Below, piece by piece: positions 8,207 through 17,070 of a stretch of DNA of 64,000 bases (position 1 is its first letter; each line of letters begins with the position of its first letter). The position numbers and the translations under genes were made by a program. The notes under the pieces were generated by a model. The model saw only the letters and a program-made list of their open reading frames with translations, did no database searches and was not told where the DNA came from. Source of the stretch: Cupriavidus plantarum (GTDB lineage Bacteria; Pseudomonadota; Gammaproteobacteria; Burkholderiales; Burkholderiaceae). Location: NCBI RefSeq assembly GCF_905397285.1, contig NZ_CAJPUX010000001.1:186001-250000 (forward strand). Direction: 5' to 3'.

Positions 8207-8306
8207 GTAATGAAGCCAAAGAGCCAGCCGCGATACAGAGCGGGGCCACACTCAAGAACAGTAGCTTCACGAGCCCATGAAGATTGAGGAAAAGGAGGAA
8301 TCACCC

Positions 8307-9104
8307 ATGAAGAAGTCGACCCTCGCAGTCAGCGTCAGTGCGGCCCTGTTGAGCCTTGCGGCATCCGCCGCGCTCGCCCAGAGCGCCCCGGATGCCGCGG
8401 CCCCCGCCGCAGCGCCCGCCGAGGAAGCGTCGCCGCACACGTTCTCCGCTAACGTGGCACTGGTGACCGACTACCGCTATCGCGGTATCAGCCAGACCAA
8501 CCGTCGTCCGGCGATCCAGGGTGGTTTCGACTATTCGCATTCCAGCGGCTTCTACGTCGGTAACTGGAACTCGAGCATCAGCTGGCTCGAGGACGCCGAC
8601 TCGTCGGTGTCGGCGCCGGTGGAAATGGACTTCTACGCGGGCTTCAAGAACACCTTCAAGGTGTCGGAACTGGAATTCAACTATGACGTGGGCGTGCTCG
8701 AGTACTACTACCCGGGCGGCTACACAACCACGCGTCCTTACACTACGGAACTCTACGCGGGCATCGGCTGGGGCCCCGTGTTCCTGAAGTACTCGCACGC
8801 CGTGACCAACCTGTTTGGCTTCGACGACAGCAAGAACAGCTATTACGTAGACCTCGGCGCCAACGTGCCGCTGAACTTCTGGGACCTGACGTTCAACGCC
8901 CATGTGGGCTACCAGCACGTGGCCAACTTCAGCGACGCGTCGTACACGGACTGGAAGGTCGGCCTGACGAAGGACCTCGGCAAGGGTTTCTCCATCGCCG
9001 TCGCGTACATCGACACGAATGCCGACAAGTCGGTCTACACGAACACCCGTGGCCGCTACGTCGGCAAGGCCACGGCCTGGGCATCGATCACCAAGACTTT
9101 CTAA
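8307..9104 (+). CDS. TorF-family putative outer-membrane porin (TIGR02001-like)
   Basis: 265 aa. A signal peptide (MKKSTLAVSVSAALLSLAASAALA) is followed by an Ala/Pro linker. The rest is a beta-barrel-like sequence with alternating aromatic strands (VTDYRYRGISQTNRRPAIQGGFDY, GFYVGNWNSSISW) and ends in a terminal aromatic (SITKTF), typical of outer-membrane insertion. AAGGAGGAA at 8291-8299 sets the start at 8307; an upstream ATG at 8277 lies before the ribosome site. Its place between the sigma-54 promoter and glnK-amtB suggests it lets nitrogen compounds through the outer membrane, but transport has not been shown by anything visible here. Confidence 0.88.
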   Translation: MKKSTLAVSVSAALLSLAASAALAQSAPDAAAPAAAPAEEASPHTFSANVALVTDYRYRGISQTNRRPAIQGGFDYSHSSGFYVGNWNSSISWLEDADSSVSAPVEMDFYAGFKNTFKVSELEFNYDVGVLEYYYPGGYTTTRPYTTELYAGIGWGPVFLKYSHAVTNLFGFDDSKNSYYVDLGANVPLNFWDLTFNAHVGYQHVANFSDASYTDWKVGLTKDLGKGFSIAVAYIDTNADKSVYTNTRGRYVGKATAWASITKTF

Positions 9105-9497
<393 letters not shown>

Positions 9498-9528
9498 GAC
9501 AGAGACACAAAGACAAGAGGTTAATCCA

Positions 9529-11061
9529 ATGAAAACCTGGTTCAAGCGAATCCTGACAGCCGGCGCAATGTCGCTGGCCCTCGGCACGGCCGCACTCGGC
9601 ACGTCCACCCTTGCCGTGGCGCAGGACAAGCCCGCTGCCGAAGCGTCGGCCCCCGCCGCTGCCGCCACTGCGGCACCGGCCGCTGCAGCTGCTCCCGCTG
9701 CCGCAGCGCCGGCCGCCGCGGAAGCCGCGCCGGCCGCTGCGCCCGCGCCGGTCCCGAACAAGGGCGACACCGCCTGGCTGCTGGTCTGCACCGCATTCGT
9801 GATCCTGATGACGCTGCCCGGCCTCGCGCTGTTCTACGGCGGCCTCGTCCGCTCGAAGAACATGCTGTCGGTGCTCATGCAGTGCCTCGTGATCTTCTCG
9901 CTGGTGTCGCTCCTGTGGGCGATCTACGGCTATAGCTTCGCGTTCACCGAAGGCAATGCGTTCTTCGGCGGCACCGATCGCCTGTTCATGAAGGGCCTCA
10001 ACGTCGACGCCGTCGGCGCGACCTTCAGCAAGGGCGTCGTCGTGCCGGAACTGGGCTTCTTCGCCTTCCAGTGCGCCTTCGCGGCCATCACCTGCGGCCT
10101 GATCATCGGCGCCTTCGCCGAGCGCGCCAAGTTCTCGGCCGTGCTCGTGTTCGTGGTCCTGTGGTTCACGTTCTCGTACATCCCGATGGCCCACATGGTC
10201 TGGTTCTGGCCGGGTCCGGACGCCTACACCGACGCCGCCGCCGCGACCGCAGCTACCGCGAAGGCTGGCTGGCTGTTCCAGAAGGGCGCGCTCGACTATG
10301 CCGGCGGTACGGTGGTGCACATCAACGCGGCCGTCGCCGGTCTCGTGGGCGCCTTCATGTATGGCAAGCGCATCGGCTTCGGCCGTGAAGCGATCCGTCC
10401 GCACAGCCTGACGTTCACGATGGTCGGCGCCTCGCTGCTGTGGTTCGGCTGGTTCGGCTTCAACGCCGGCTCGGGTCTGGAAGCCAACGGCGGTGCCGCC
10501 CTGGCCTTCGTCAACACGCTGCTGGCCACCTGCGCCGCCGTGCTGTCGTGGACCTTCGGGGAGTGGATCGGCAAGGGCAAGCCCTCGATGCTCGGTGGTG
10601 CCTCGGGCGCCGTCGCCGGCCTCGTGGCCATCACCCCGGCGGCCGGCTTCGTCGGTCCGATGGGCTCGATCGTGATGGGCCTGGTCGCCGGCCTGCTGTG
10701 CCTGTGGGGCGTAACTGGCCTCAAGCGCATGCTGGGCATGGACGACTCGCTCGACGTGTTCGGCGTCCACGGCGTGGGCGGTATCGTCGGCGCGCTGCTG
10801 ACCGGCGTGTTCGCGGCCCCGAGCCTCGGCGGCGTCGGCATCTACGACTACGTGGCCAACAAGGTGGCGGACGACTACTCGATCGCCGGACAGGTCTGGA
10901 TCCAGTTCGAAGGCGTGCTGACCACCGTGGTGTGGTCGGGCATCGTGGCCCTGGTGGCCTTCAAGCTGGTTGACATGCTGATTGGCCTGCGCGTTCCCGA
11001 AGAGGAAGAGCGCGAAGGTCTGGACATTACCTCCCACGGCGAAACCGCCTACGAGGTGTGA
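9529..11061 (+). CDS. amtB: Ammonium transporter AmtB
   Basis: 510 aa, longer than the E. coli protein because a cleavable signal peptide and a 45-residue Ala/Pro-rich segment precede the first membrane helix. The transport domain has 11 helices. Visible hallmarks are WLLVCTAFVILMTLPGLALFYGGLVR, the pore region DYAGGTVVHINAAVAGLVGA with the first twin-His residue, and DVFGVHGVGGIVGALLTG with the second. It conducts ammonium at the inner membrane and is inhibited by GlnK. A rho-independent terminator follows at 11116. Confidence 0.95.
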   Translation: MKTWFKRILTAGAMSLALGTAALGTSTLAVAQDKPAAEASAPAAAATAAPAAAAAPAAAAPAAAEAAPAAAPAPVPNKGDTAWLLVCTAFVILMTLPGLALFYGGLVRSKNMLSVLMQCLVIFSLVSLLWAIYGYSFAFTEGNAFFGGTDRLFMKGLNVDAVGATFSKGVVVPELGFFAFQCAFAAITCGLIIGAFAERAKFSAVLVFVVLWFTFSYIPMAHMVWFWPGPDAYTDAAAATAATAKAGWLFQKGALDYAGGTVVHINAAVAGLVGAFMYGKRIGFGREAIRPHSLTFTMVGASLLWFGWFGFNAGSGLEANGGAALAFVNTLLATCAAVLSWTFGEWIGKGKPSMLGGASGAVAGLVAITPAAGFVGPMGSIVMGLVAGLLCLWGVTGLKRMLGMDDSLDVFGVHGVGGIVGALLTGVFAAPSLGGVGIYDYVANKVADDYSIAGQVWIQFEGVLTTVVWSGIVALVAFKLVDMLIGLRVPEEEEREGLDITSHGETAYEV

Positions 11062-11115
11062 TCCACAAAAGTGTTGTGCTGGAGAGCTGATTGGGAATCT
11101 TCTCTCAGGAGTTTT

Positions 11116-11145
11116 GCCCGGCCTCGTGCCGGGCTTTTTCTTTTC
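11116..11145 (+). terminator. Intrinsic terminator of the glnK-amtB operon
   Basis: GCCCGGC (11116-11122), 5-base loop, GCCGGGC (11128-11134), then a T-rich tail. Confidence 0.9.
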
Positions 11146-11282
11146 TGACGCCCGCCAGGCAAGGCCGCGCAACGGGCCGCGCGGGGCGGGACAGGTCCGG
11201 GAGTCAATATTCGCAGAGTGCTTAACTCCGATCTTAAAAAGTCTCAATTGTCTTTGAGTGGGAGCGCACATACAGTGCCAGT

Positions 11283-11365
11283 GAGGCAGTTTCCTCCACC
11301 TGCAGAACGCTCCCCGTATCTGTCAGGCCATTTGAAAGCGCGGCGCCCGCCGCGCTTTTTTTTTT
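11283..11365 (+). ncRNA. Candidate small RNA
   Basis: A TTGTCT-N17-TACAGT promoter-like pair at 11248-11276 would start an RNA near 11283, ending at the strong hairpin-T10 terminator 11338-11365, giving about 80 nt. Just upstream and overlapping, GGGAGCG (11260-11266) can pair with CGCTCCC (11308-11314), so the exact 5' end matters for structure. I do not recognise a known RNA family. Confidence 0.3.
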
Positions 11366-11418
11366 GGTATCGCGGCGCCCGCCACGCTTTTTTGCCCCGG
11401 CGCCCGCCGCCCTTTTTT
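11338..11418 (+). repeat. Three tandem terminator-like units
   Basis: Three units of about 27 bp (11338-11365, 11371-11393, 11395-11418) each contain GGCGCCCGCC followed by a short GC tail and 6-10 T. The first folds as GCGCGGC-GCCC-GCCGCGC plus T10, a textbook terminator; the next two are degraded copies. This looks like local duplication of a terminator. Confidence 0.75.
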
Positions 11419-11483
11419 ATCCCGCCGGCCGTCCGTTTGAAATCCGCCCGATCGACCCCATATCGGCTGCATTCACCAGCCTG

Positions 11484-11536
11484 CGCATAATGTTATGCGA
11501 ACCATGCCTGCAGGCTATTGGCCGTTCCTCTACAAT
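11484..11536 (+). promoter_or_regulatory. gshA promoter region with palindromic operator candidate
   Basis: CGCATAA-TG-TTATGCG (11484-11499) is a perfect inverted repeat about 30 bp upstream of a TACAAT -10 (11531-11536). No good -35 is seen at 17 bp, which fits an activator-dependent promoter. Confidence 0.4.
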
Positions 11537-11572
11537 CGGGGCGGACAATAAAGACGATCAATTAGGATGGAT

Positions 11573-12868
11573 ATGGTCCCGCATCTCATCACCGCTCTGA
11601 ACGGTCCACTGCTCGAACTCGAGAAGAAGATACTGGACGCCACGCCGTCCATCGAGCGCTGGTTCAGGCTGGAATGGCAGGAACATACGCCTCCGTTCTA
11701 CTGTTCGGTGGACCTGCGCAATGCCGGCTTCAAGCTGGCGCCGGTCGACACCAACCTGTTCCCGGGCGGTTTCAACAACCTCGCCCCGGAAATGCTGCCG
11801 CTGGCCGTCCAGGCCGCCATGGCCGCGATCGAGAAGATCTGCCCGGACGCCAAGAACCTGCTGCTGATCCCCGAGCGTCACACGCGGAACATGTTCTATC
11901 TGCAGAACGTGGCCCGTTTGTCGCTCATCATGCGCCAGGCCGGCCTCAACGTGCGGCTGGGCTCGCTGTCGGAAGACATCACCGAACCCACCCCGATCGA
12001 GCTGCCGGACGGCCAGACGCTGGTCGTCGAGCCGCTGACGCGGCTGGGCACCAAGGGCCGCCGCCTGGGCCTCGAGAACTTCGACCCGTGCTCGATCCTG
12101 TTGAACAACGATCTGTCGGCCGGCGTGCCGCCGGTGCTCGAGAACATCAACGAGCAGTACCTGCTGCCGCCGCTGCACGCGGGCTGGTCCACGCGTCGCA
12201 AGAGCAGCCACTTCGCCGCCTATGACGAGGTGGCCAAGAAGTTCGCGCGCCTGATCGACATCGACCCGTGGATGGTCAATCCGTACTTCGCGCGCACGTC
12301 GGGCGTGGATTTCCACGAGCGCGTGGGCGAGGAAGAACTGGCCGACGCGGTGGAAGGCGTGCTCAAGAAGATCGCCAAGAAGTATCGCGAGTACGGCATC
12401 AAGGAAACGCCGTACGTCGTGGTCAAGGCCGATGCCGGCACCTATGGCATGGGCATCATGACCGTGCGCGATCCGTCCGAGGTCAAGGGCCTGAACCGCA
12501 AGGAGCGCAACAAGATGAGCGTCGTCAAGGAAGGCCTCGAGGTCTCCGACGTCATCATCCAGGAAGGCGTGCACACGTTCGAGAAGGTCAACGAGGCGGT
12601 CGCCGAACCGGTGGTCTACATGATCGACCGCTACGTGGTGGGCGGCTTCTATCGCGTCCACACGGGCCGTGGCAACGACGAGAACCTGAACGCGCCCGGC
12701 ATGCACTTCGTGCCTCTGGCCTTCGCGCCGAACGGGATCCCGGACAGCCACGCCAAGCCCGGCGCGGCCGTGCCGAACCGCTTCTATATGTATGGCGTGG
12801 TGGCACGCCTTGCGCTGCTGGCCGCCTCGATCGAGCTCGAGAAGACCGACCCGAATCCCATCCTCTGA
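11573..12868 (+). CDS. gshA: Glutamate-cysteine ligase, proteobacterial GshA type
   Basis: 431 aa from ATG 11573 (an ATG at 11567 is two codons upstream; AGGA at 11564-11567 is better spaced to 11573). It catalyses the first step of glutathione synthesis. The sequence is of the beta-proteobacterial GshA family, distinct from E. coli GshA: FYCSVDLRNAGFKLAPVDTNLFPGGFNNL near the N-terminus, HAGWSTRRKSSHF in the middle and an ATP-grasp-like VVKADAGTYGMGIMTVRD segment. gshB follows 29 bases downstream, so both steps of the pathway are likely co-expressed. Confidence 0.93.
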   Translation: MVPHLITALNGPLLELEKKILDATPSIERWFRLEWQEHTPPFYCSVDLRNAGFKLAPVDTNLFPGGFNNLAPEMLPLAVQAAMAAIEKICPDAKNLLLIPERHTRNMFYLQNVARLSLIMRQAGLNVRLGSLSEDITEPTPIELPDGQTLVVEPLTRLGTKGRRLGLENFDPCSILLNNDLSAGVPPVLENINEQYLLPPLHAGWSTRRKSSHFAAYDEVAKKFARLIDIDPWMVNPYFARTSGVDFHERVGEEELADAVEGVLKKIAKKYREYGIKETPYVVVKADAGTYGMGIMTVRDPSEVKGLNRKERNKMSVVKEGLEVSDVIIQEGVHTFEKVNEAVAEPVVYMIDRYVVGGFYRVHTGRGNDENLNAPGMHFVPLAFAPNGIPDSHAKPGAAVPNRFYMYGVVARLALLAASIELEKTDPNPIL

Positions 12869-12897
12869 TCGCCGACGGCACGCCTTAGAAGACGACA

Positions 12898-13854
12898 ATG
12901 CGCATTCTCTTCATCACCGATCCGCTCGAGACCTTCAAGACGTACAAGGACTCCACCTACGCGATGATGACCAAGGCGGCGTCCCGCGGGCACGAGCTGT
13001 TCTTCTGCCTGCAGTCGCAGCTTTCGCTCGCGGACAACGTGGTCGAGGCCACCGTGCGTCCGCTCGAACTCCGCGATGACGCGTACGACTGGTTCAACCT
13101 CGGCGAGCCCGGGCGGCAGCCGCTGGCGGCGTTCGACGCGGTGCTGATGCGCAAGGACCCGCCGTTCGACATGGAATACGTGACCAGCACGTGGATGCTG
13201 GAGCTGGCGGAGGATCAAGGGGCGCGCATCTTCAACAAGCCGCGCGCGATCCGCGACCATTCGGAGAAGCTGGCCATCGGCCGCTATCCGCAGTTCGTCA
13301 CGCCGACGCTGGTCACGCGCGATGCCGACCGCATTCGGGCGTTCCACGCCGAGCATCAGGACATCATCGTCAAGCCGCTGGACGGCATGGGCGGCATGGG
13401 GATCTTCCGCGTCGGGCCGGACGCCATGAATCTTGGCTCGATCGTCGAGACGCTCGGCGACAACGGCGCGCGCACGCTGATGGTCCAGCGCTTCATCCCG
13501 GCCATCAAGGAGGGCGACAAGCGCATCCTGCTGATCGGCGGCAAGCCCGTGCCGTACTCGCTTGCGCGTATTCCGCAGGGAAGCGAGGTCCGCGGCAACC
13601 TCGCCGCGGGCGGCCTCGGTCGTGCGCAGGAACTGAGCGCGCGCGATCGCGAGATCGCGGAGACGCTGGCTCCGGGACTGTGGGCGCAAGGCCTGCTGCT
13701 CGTGGGTCTCGACGTGATCGGCGACTACCTGACCGAGGTCAATGTGACGAGCCCGACCTGTTTCCAGGAAATCACGCAGCAGACCGGCTTCGACGTCGCG
13801 GGCATGTTCATCGACGCGCTGGAAGCGGCAGTGGCGGAAGCGGACCGAGGCTAG
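12898..13854 (+). CDS. gshB: Glutathione synthetase
   Basis: 318 aa, normal length. ATP-grasp ligase joining gamma-glutamylcysteine and glycine. Characteristic blocks are MRILFITDPLETFKTYKDST at the start, VLMRKDPPFDMEYVTSTW, the DIIVKPLDGMGGMGIFRV nucleotide loop and EVNVTSPTCFQEI near the end. Directly after gshA and before the PTS genes. Confidence 0.96.
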   Translation: MRILFITDPLETFKTYKDSTYAMMTKAASRGHELFFCLQSQLSLADNVVEATVRPLELRDDAYDWFNLGEPGRQPLAAFDAVLMRKDPPFDMEYVTSTWMLELAEDQGARIFNKPRAIRDHSEKLAIGRYPQFVTPTLVTRDADRIRAFHAEHQDIIVKPLDGMGGMGIFRVGPDAMNLGSIVETLGDNGARTLMVQRFIPAIKEGDKRILLIGGKPVPYSLARIPQGSEVRGNLAAGGLGRAQELSARDREIAETLAPGLWAQGLLLVGLDVIGDYLTEVNVTSPTCFQEITQQTGFDVAGMFIDALEAAVAEADRG

Positions 13855-13902
13855 CGCACCACAGGCGGCCGGATAAGCGGAATGGCGCGAAGGGGGGCCT
13901 GC

Positions 13903-13908
13903 TACAAT
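13903..13908 (+). promoter_or_regulatory. -10 element upstream of PTS genes
   Basis: TACAAT, 26 bases before the EIIA start. CTACAAT recurs before several genes in this window (gshA, rsmD, mutM). The matching -35 is weak. Confidence 0.4.
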
Positions 13909-13934
13909 TCGAGCATCCCAACGCGCTCACCACC

Positions 13935-14390
13935 ATGGCAGGAATCCTCATCATCGCGCATGCACCGCTGGCTTCGGCGCTGCGCGATTGCGCTGCCCAC
14001 GTCTACTGCGGCCAGCCGCCGCGGCTCGAGGCGATCGACGTCGTGCCCGATGCCGACCCCGCTGCCGTGCTGGCCGAGGCGCGACGACGCCTGGCCGCGG
14101 TCTCCGAGGACAACGGCGCGCTCGTCCTGACCGATATCTTCGGCGCCACGCCCGCGAACATCGCCGCGCGTCTCGCCGACCCCGGCCGCGTCAAGGTGCT
14201 GGCCGGCGTCAATCTGCCCATGCTGGTCCGTGCCATCTGCTATCGCGCGGAAAAGCTCGACCAGCTGGCGACCAAGGCCCTCGCCGGCGGCGCGCAGGGC
14301 GTGCTGCAGGTCGGTGCCACCACTGTTCAGAATCAACAAGCCAACCACCCCGATAAATATGCTGCAGAGGGACACCACCATCATCAATAA
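13935..14390 (+). CDS. PTS EIIA component, mannose/fructose family (PtsG-less regulatory type)
   Basis: 151 aa. EIIA-Man fold with the phospho-accepting His9 in MAGILIIAHAPLASAL and the DIFGATPANIA block. It receives phosphate from HPr. In Burkholderiaceae this EIIA-HPr-EI set often lacks EIIB/EIIC partners and serves regulation (carbon storage, polyhydroxybutyrate) instead of sugar import; no permease is visible nearby. The C-terminus ends in four His and a Gln because the tail overlaps the start of ptsH by 32 bases in another frame, suggesting translational coupling. Confidence 0.9.
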   Translation: MAGILIIAHAPLASALRDCAAHVYCGQPPRLEAIDVVPDADPAAVLAEARRRLAAVSEDNGALVLTDIFGATPANIAARLADPGRVKVLAGVNLPMLVRAICYRAEKLDQLATKALAGGAQGVLQVGATTVQNQQANHPDKYAAEGHHHHQ

Positions 14391-14628
14391 GCTCGGGCTG
14401 CATGCCCGGGCCTCGGCCAAACTGACCCAGCTGGCGGGCAAGTTCTCGAGTCAGGTCAAGATGTCGCGCAATGGGCGGCAGGTCGATGCCAAAAGCATCA
14501 TGGGGGTGATGATGCTGGCGGCGGGTATCGGCTCCACGGTCACGCTCGAGATCGACGGTCCCGACGAGCAGGAGGCGATGGACGCCCTGCTGGCGCTGAT
14601 CGCCAATCGCTTCGGCGAGGGTGAGTAA
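14359..14628 (+). CDS. ptsH: Phosphocarrier protein HPr
   Basis: 89 aa. Phosphorylation site His15 in INKLGLHARASAKL, and Ser46 in DAKSIMGVMMLAA, the site used by HPr kinase where present. It passes phosphate from EI to EIIA. The start codon lies inside the end of the EIIA gene. Confidence 0.96.
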   Translation: MLQRDTTIINKLGLHARASAKLTQLAGKFSSQVKMSRNGRQVDAKSIMGVMMLAAGIGSTVTLEIDGPDEQEAMDALLALIANRFGEGE

Positions 14629-14664
14629 CGCAGGTTTCTTCAACGTTCCTGATCGGAGCGGTTC

Positions 14665-16425
14665 ATGCCCTTTGCCTTGCACGGCATTCCGGTTTCGCGT
14701 GGGGTCGCCATCGGGCGCGCCCATCTTCTCGCGCCCGCTGCGCTCGACGTCTCGCATTATCTGGTGGATGAGGACCGGATAGAAGCCGAGGTCGGGCGAT
14801 TGCGCGACGCGCGGGCCGCGGTGCGCGCGGAACTGGTTACGCTGAAGCGGGACCTGCCGCGCGATGCGCCGGAGGAAATGGGCGCCTTCCTCGACGTGCA
14901 CGCGATGATCCTCGACGACGAAGCGTTGTCCGAGGAGCCCGAGGCGCTGATCCGCAACCGCCGCTACAACGCGGAATGGGCGCTGACCACGCGGCTCGAG
15001 GAGTTGATGCGTCAGTTCGACGAGATCGAGGACGAGTACCTGCGCGAGCGCAAGGCCGACATCGAGCAGGTGGTCGAGCGGATTCTCAAGGTGCTTGCCG
15101 GCGCGCCCGTGCTGGCCCCCGCGCCCGTGCCCGCGCTGGCGCCGGACGGCGAACCCGCGCCCGGCGTCATCGTCGTCGCCCACGATATCTCCCCGGCGGA
15201 CATGCTCCAGTTCCGCCATACCGTGTTCCACGGCTTTGTCACGGACCTCGGCGGCCGGACTTCGCATACCGCGATCGTCGCGCGCAGCCTCGACATTCCC
15301 GCCGCGGTGGGCGTCAAGAGCGCCAGCGAGCTGATCCGCCAGGACGACTGGATCATCATCGATGGCGACGCGGGCCTCGTCATCGTCGATCCGTCGCCGA
15401 TCATCCTCGAGGAATACCGCCACCGCCAGAGCGAACGCGCGCTGGAAAAGAAGCGCCTGCAGCGGCTGCGGCATACGCCCGCCGTCACGCTCGACGGCCT
15501 CGAGATCGAGCTGCTCGCCAATATCGAGATGGCCGAGGATGCGGGTTCCGCGCTGGCTGCCGGCGCCGTGGGCGTGGGCCTGTTCCGCTCCGAATTCCTG
15601 TTCATGAACCGCCGCGACGAGTTGCCGGGCGAGGATGAACAGTTCGCGGCCTACCGCGGCGCGGTGGAGGCGATGCATGGCCTGCCCGTGACGATCCGCA
15701 CGATCGACATCGGCGCCGACAAGCCGCTTGACTCGCGCAACGAGGACTTCGAGACCGCGCCGAATCCCGCGCTGGGCCTGCGCGCGATCCGTTGGTCGCT
15801 GTCCGAGCCGGCGATGTTCCTGACCCAGTTGCGCGCGCTGCTACGCGCCTCGGCATTCGGCCCCGTGCGGCTGCTGATCCCGATGCTGGCGCATGCCAGC
15901 GAGATTACGCAGACGCTGGACCTGATCGCGCAAGCCAAGCGGCAGCTCGACGAGCGCGGCCTGCCGTACGACCCGGGCGTCAAGGTCGGCGCGATGATCG
16001 AGATTCCGGCGGCCGTGCTGCTGCTGCCGCTGTTCCTGCGGCGCATGGACTTCCTGTCCATCGGCACCAACGACCTGATCCAGTACACCCTGGCGATCGA
16101 CCGGGCCGACAACGCCGTGGCGCACCTTTACGATCCGTGCCATCCGGCGGTGCTCCAGCTCGTCGCGCGCACGATCCGCGAGGCGAACCGCGCGGGCGTG
16201 CCCGTCGCGGTGTGCGGCGAAATGGCGGGGGATCCCGCGATGACGCGCCTACTGCTCGGCATGGGTCTGCGCGAGTTCTCGATGCACCCCTCGCAGCTGC
16301 TGCGCGTGAAGCAGGAGGTCATCCACGCCGACTGCGAGCGGCTCGGTCCCCTCGTGGATCAGGTGCTCACCGCGTATGAACCCGACGAGCTCGCCGCCGC
16401 GCTCCAGCGCGTGGCACAACCCTGA
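14665..16425 (+). CDS. ptsI: PTS enzyme I (phosphoenolpyruvate-protein phosphotransferase)
   Basis: 586 aa, full length. The active-site His lies in TDLGGRTSHTAIVARSLDIPA. The PEP-binding TIM-barrel domain has GLFRSEFLFM, TIRTIDIGADKPL and the catalytic Cys in VAVCGEMAGDP. An unusual Ala-Pro-rich repeat (APVLAPAPVPALAP, about residues 149-162) sits between the HPr-binding domain and the His domain. Last gene of the PTS cluster. Confidence 0.95.
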   Translation: MPFALHGIPVSRGVAIGRAHLLAPAALDVSHYLVDEDRIEAEVGRLRDARAAVRAELVTLKRDLPRDAPEEMGAFLDVHAMILDDEALSEEPEALIRNRRYNAEWALTTRLEELMRQFDEIEDEYLRERKADIEQVVERILKVLAGAPVLAPAPVPALAPDGEPAPGVIVVAHDISPADMLQFRHTVFHGFVTDLGGRTSHTAIVARSLDIPAAVGVKSASELIRQDDWIIIDGDAGLVIVDPSPIILEEYRHRQSERALEKKRLQRLRHTPAVTLDGLEIELLANIEMAEDAGSALAAGAVGVGLFRSEFLFMNRRDELPGEDEQFAAYRGAVEAMHGLPVTIRTIDIGADKPLDSRNEDFETAPNPALGLRAIRWSLSEPAMFLTQLRALLRASAFGPVRLLIPMLAHASEITQTLDLIAQAKRQLDERGLPYDPGVKVGAMIEIPAAVLLLPLFLRRMDFLSIGTNDLIQYTLAIDRADNAVAHLYDPCHPAVLQLVARTIREANRAGVPVAVCGEMAGDPAMTRLLLGMGLREFSMHPSQLLRVKQEVIHADCERLGPLVDQVLTAYEPDELAAALQRVAQP

Positions 16426-16542
16426 GATTCGAAGGGTTATTGCGATTTCCCTCATGGATTCGCCGTCACTTTCGTCGCAAATTCAAGCACGGAAGTGACG
16501 GTCTCCGCGCCCCCCGCCGCGGATAGACCACAGCCGTTTAAT

Positions 16543-16561
16543 GGGAATTGTTATCATTTTC
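16543..16561 (-). promoter_or_regulatory. Fur box upstream of bfd
   Basis: Read on the minus strand, the 19 bp match about 14 of 19 positions of the Fur consensus GATAATGATAATCATTATC. It overlaps a TTGTTA-like -35 (16548-16553) and lies 77 bases before bfd, so iron repression of bfd is likely. Confidence 0.7.
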
Positions 16562-16637
16562 GATCTCTGTTAATCTCCTCTCATCGTGCTTGACATGCCG
16601 GTGTCGCACGAGGCCCCCAGCCCCCGAGGAGTATGTT

Positions 16638-16946
16638 GTGTACGTCTGCATCTGCAATCAGGTCACCGATCACGAGATTCACGGCGCTGCCCATCTTGGC
16701 GTTTCGACCATGGATGAGCTAGCCGAAACGCTCGGCGTTGGCACGTGCTGCGGACGTTGCACCGATTGCGCGAAGGAAGTGCTCGCCGAAGGCGTGGCTG
16801 CTGTGCGCAATATGTCTCCCGCCCCCAAGATCTCGACGATTCAGATTGTGGAGATTTCTTCCTGTTCGGCTTCCGCGCCACATGCGATAATGGACGCTCG
16901 GGACCCGGCAGTCGCGAACGATCAACGCTCCGAGCTTGTTGCCTGA
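16638..16946 (+). CDS. bfd: Bacterioferritin-associated ferredoxin Bfd
   Basis: 102 aa from GTG 16638, set by GAGGAG at 16626-16631. [2Fe-2S] ligands are arranged C4-x-C6-x31-C38-x2-C41, the Bfd pattern. Bfd docks on bacterioferritin and donates electrons to release stored iron. The C-terminal 35 residues are longer than in E. coli Bfd (64 aa) and not recognisable. A Fur box precedes it and bfr follows. Confidence 0.9.
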   Translation: MYVCICNQVTDHEIHGAAHLGVSTMDELAETLGVGTCCGRCTDCAKEVLAEGVAAVRNMSPAPKISTIQIVEISSCSASAPHAIMDARDPAVANDQRSELVA

Positions 16947-17070
16947 GCTTTTGATCCACCAGAATTTGTGAAGTATGCAGCGTGCCAGCGGACAAGATCC
17001 GCGGCGCGCTTTTGTGCTTTCGCGAATTCCGCATTCACACCGGGCCCGCTTGCACACTTAGGAGCCCCGT

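Larger units (their letters stand above)
7785..8306. other. 522-bp intergenic region between ubiK and the torF-type gene
   Basis: No convincing gene on either strand. It carries a palindrome at 8076-8095 and a sigma-54 promoter at 8191-8206. The part next to ubiK presumably contains the ubiK promoter, which I could not place. Confidence 0.7.
11146..11572. other. Gene-free region with putative short transcript and stacked terminators
   Basis: No protein gene seen. It holds a possible promoter (11248-11276), a long-range stem, three terminator-like units (11338-11418), a palindrome (11484-11499) and a -10 for gshA (11531-11536). Confidence 0.6.

Noticed and set aside
14376-14390. Four His at the EIIA C-terminus as a cloning tag
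   Set aside because: The His codons are part of the overlapping ptsH coding sequence (DTTIINK), so this is natural overlap.
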